Of a stretch of 6,486 nucleotides of DNA, positions 6,218-6,486 are shown piece after piece. Made by a program: the position numbers and the translations under genes. Position 1 is the stretch's first letter. Each line of letters starts with the position of its first letter. The DNA is from Kordiimonadaceae bacterium (GTDB taxonomy: Bacteria; Pseudomonadota; Alphaproteobacteria; Sphingomonadales; Emcibacteraceae). The notes beneath the pieces are model-generated. The model had not been told where the DNA came from. It saw only the letters and a program-made list of their open reading frames with translations, and made no database searches. The stretch is from the NCBI GenBank assembly GCA_018699075.1, contig JABIPV010000078.1, forward strand, positions 1 to 6,486, written 5' to 3'.

Positions 6218-6349
6218 ATGGTTTCTGTGGTTTTCAGGTACGGTAGCTTGCTAGCATTATTTCTTATTGTGCTTGAAATAACACAACGTTCTTATATTAC
6301 ACGACTTTTAAGTTACGAACTTTATAGTGGTCTAATAGCCGTTATGTGA
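6218..6349 (+). pseudogene. 5' fragment of a small membrane-anchored LuxR-type regulator, cut by an IS
   Basis: From the ATG at 6218 the frame gives 43 residues: a short basic stretch, a hydrophobic helix (YGSLLALFLIVLEITQ), then SYITRLLSYELYSGLIAVM and a stop. The pattern of a helix, an E-x-x-x-x-S-Y-x-x-R-x-x-S-x-E-x-Y-x-G-L-I-A block and the start of a second helix resembles, from memory, the N-terminal anchor of small LuxR C-terminal-type regulators of about 150-180 residues. Their helix-turn-helix would follow the second helix and is missing. The second helix is interrupted exactly where the IS3-family end begins, and the stop codon TGA (6347-6349) is probably supplied by the IS terminus. 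AAAGG (6199-6203) lies 14 bases before the ATG, too far for an ideal ribosome site. A longer frame from a GTG at 6152 is possible but adds unremarkable residues. Confidence 0.45.
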
Positions 6350-6372
6350 TGTGCCCCTGATTTGTTAGACAC
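6347..6372. repeat. IS3-type terminal inverted repeat (right end)
   Basis: TGATGTGCCCCTGATTTG followed by TTAGACAC has the TG-led, CCCC-then-GACAC layout common to IS3-family termini. The companion end of this copy is outside the window, so its length and the target duplication cannot be checked here. Confidence 0.6.
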
Positions 6373-6373
6373 T

Positions 6374-6486
6374 TTATGACTTCATTATTGTTTGTTGTTC
6401 AAAATCTATCGGTGACAACAATCCGTTGTTACCATGCTTTCTCTTTGGATTGTAGAAAAACTCGATATAATCAAATATGTCATCAC
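6374..6486 (-). CDS. C-terminus of IS3-family transposase OrfB (partial)
   Basis: Reading inward from the window edge, 36 residues end at a TAA (6376-6374). They include DDIFDYIEFFYNPKRKHGNN, then LLSPIDFE. This is the characteristic tail of IS3-family DDE transposases (DYIExFYNxxRxHxxLGxxSPxxFE), just after the last catalytic Glu. It is the 3' part of OrfB, which is normally made as an OrfAB fusion by programmed frameshifting. The catalytic core lies outside the window, so it is unknown whether the element is intact. Confidence 0.9.
   Translation of the reverse strand, partial: DDIFDYIEFFYNPKRKHGNNGLLSPIDFEQQTIMKS

Larger units (their letters stand above)
6347..6486 (-). mobile_element. 3' end of an IS3-family insertion sequence
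   Basis: The terminal sequence, then a short spacer, then a stop codon and the C-terminal codons of an IS3-type OrfB read leftward from the window edge. The outer end is most likely at 6347 (TGATGTGCCCCTG), though a start at 6350 (TGTGCCCC) is also possible. The remainder lies beyond the window. The element interrupts the small LuxR-like gene. Confidence 0.8.

Noticed and set aside
1..6486. CRISPR array, tRNA, rRNA or toxin-antitoxin pair
   Set aside because: No regularly spaced repeats, no tRNA-like cloverleaf and no paired small genes were seen; the XRE protein is a regulator with a cupin domain and has no toxin partner beside it.

Overview
The window looks like an accessory region of an AT-rich Gram-negative bacterium, most likely a proteobacterium. 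The grounds are clear Shine-Dalgarno sites of the AAGGA type, IS3-type and IS30-type insertion sequences, a BarA-like sensor kinase and a bacterial NSS symporter. No ribosomal or other taxonomic marker is present, so the assignment stays broad.

Left edge (1-140): the 5' end of an insertion sequence read leftward, with a TG-starting terminal repeat ending at 140. It has cut off the 3' end of a membrane histidine kinase (minus strand, about 141-1389), inside the G2 box of its ATPase domain. The 5' end of the kinase reading frame overlaps the decayed C-terminus of an IS30-type transposase (about 1371-1566, minus), so its first residues are probably IS-derived. The kinase is therefore damaged at one end and doubtful at the other.

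Centre (1680-6128): one intact, tightly spaced plus-strand gene set. A probable promoter has its -10 box exactly at the centre of a perfect 32-bp palindrome (1690-1721). Four genes follow: an acetylpolyamine-amidohydrolase/HDAC-like zinc deacetylase, a class III PLP aminotransferase related to glutamate-1-semialdehyde aminomutase, an NSS-family sodium-coupled amino-acid symporter, and an XRE-cupin regulator. The simplest reading is a self-regulated uptake and catabolism module. The symporter imports an amino-acid-like compound, the zinc enzyme removes an N-acyl group, the aminotransferase removes or moves the amino group, and the XRE-cupin protein senses the compound and acts at the palindrome. 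The order of the chemical steps and the substrate are inference. The deacetylase lacks the acidic residues used for polyamine binding in the characterised acetylpolyamine amidohydrolase, and the symporter has the glycine typical of amino-acid rather than monoamine carriers. Both point away from plain polyamines.

Right edge (6129-6486): a short intergenic stretch, then the first 43 codons of what resembles a small membrane-anchored LuxR-type regulator. It is cut by the 3' end of an IS3-family element whose transposase C-terminus reads leftward to 6374. The two edge elements have the same orientation, so the operon sits between two IS ends that each truncate a regulatory gene.
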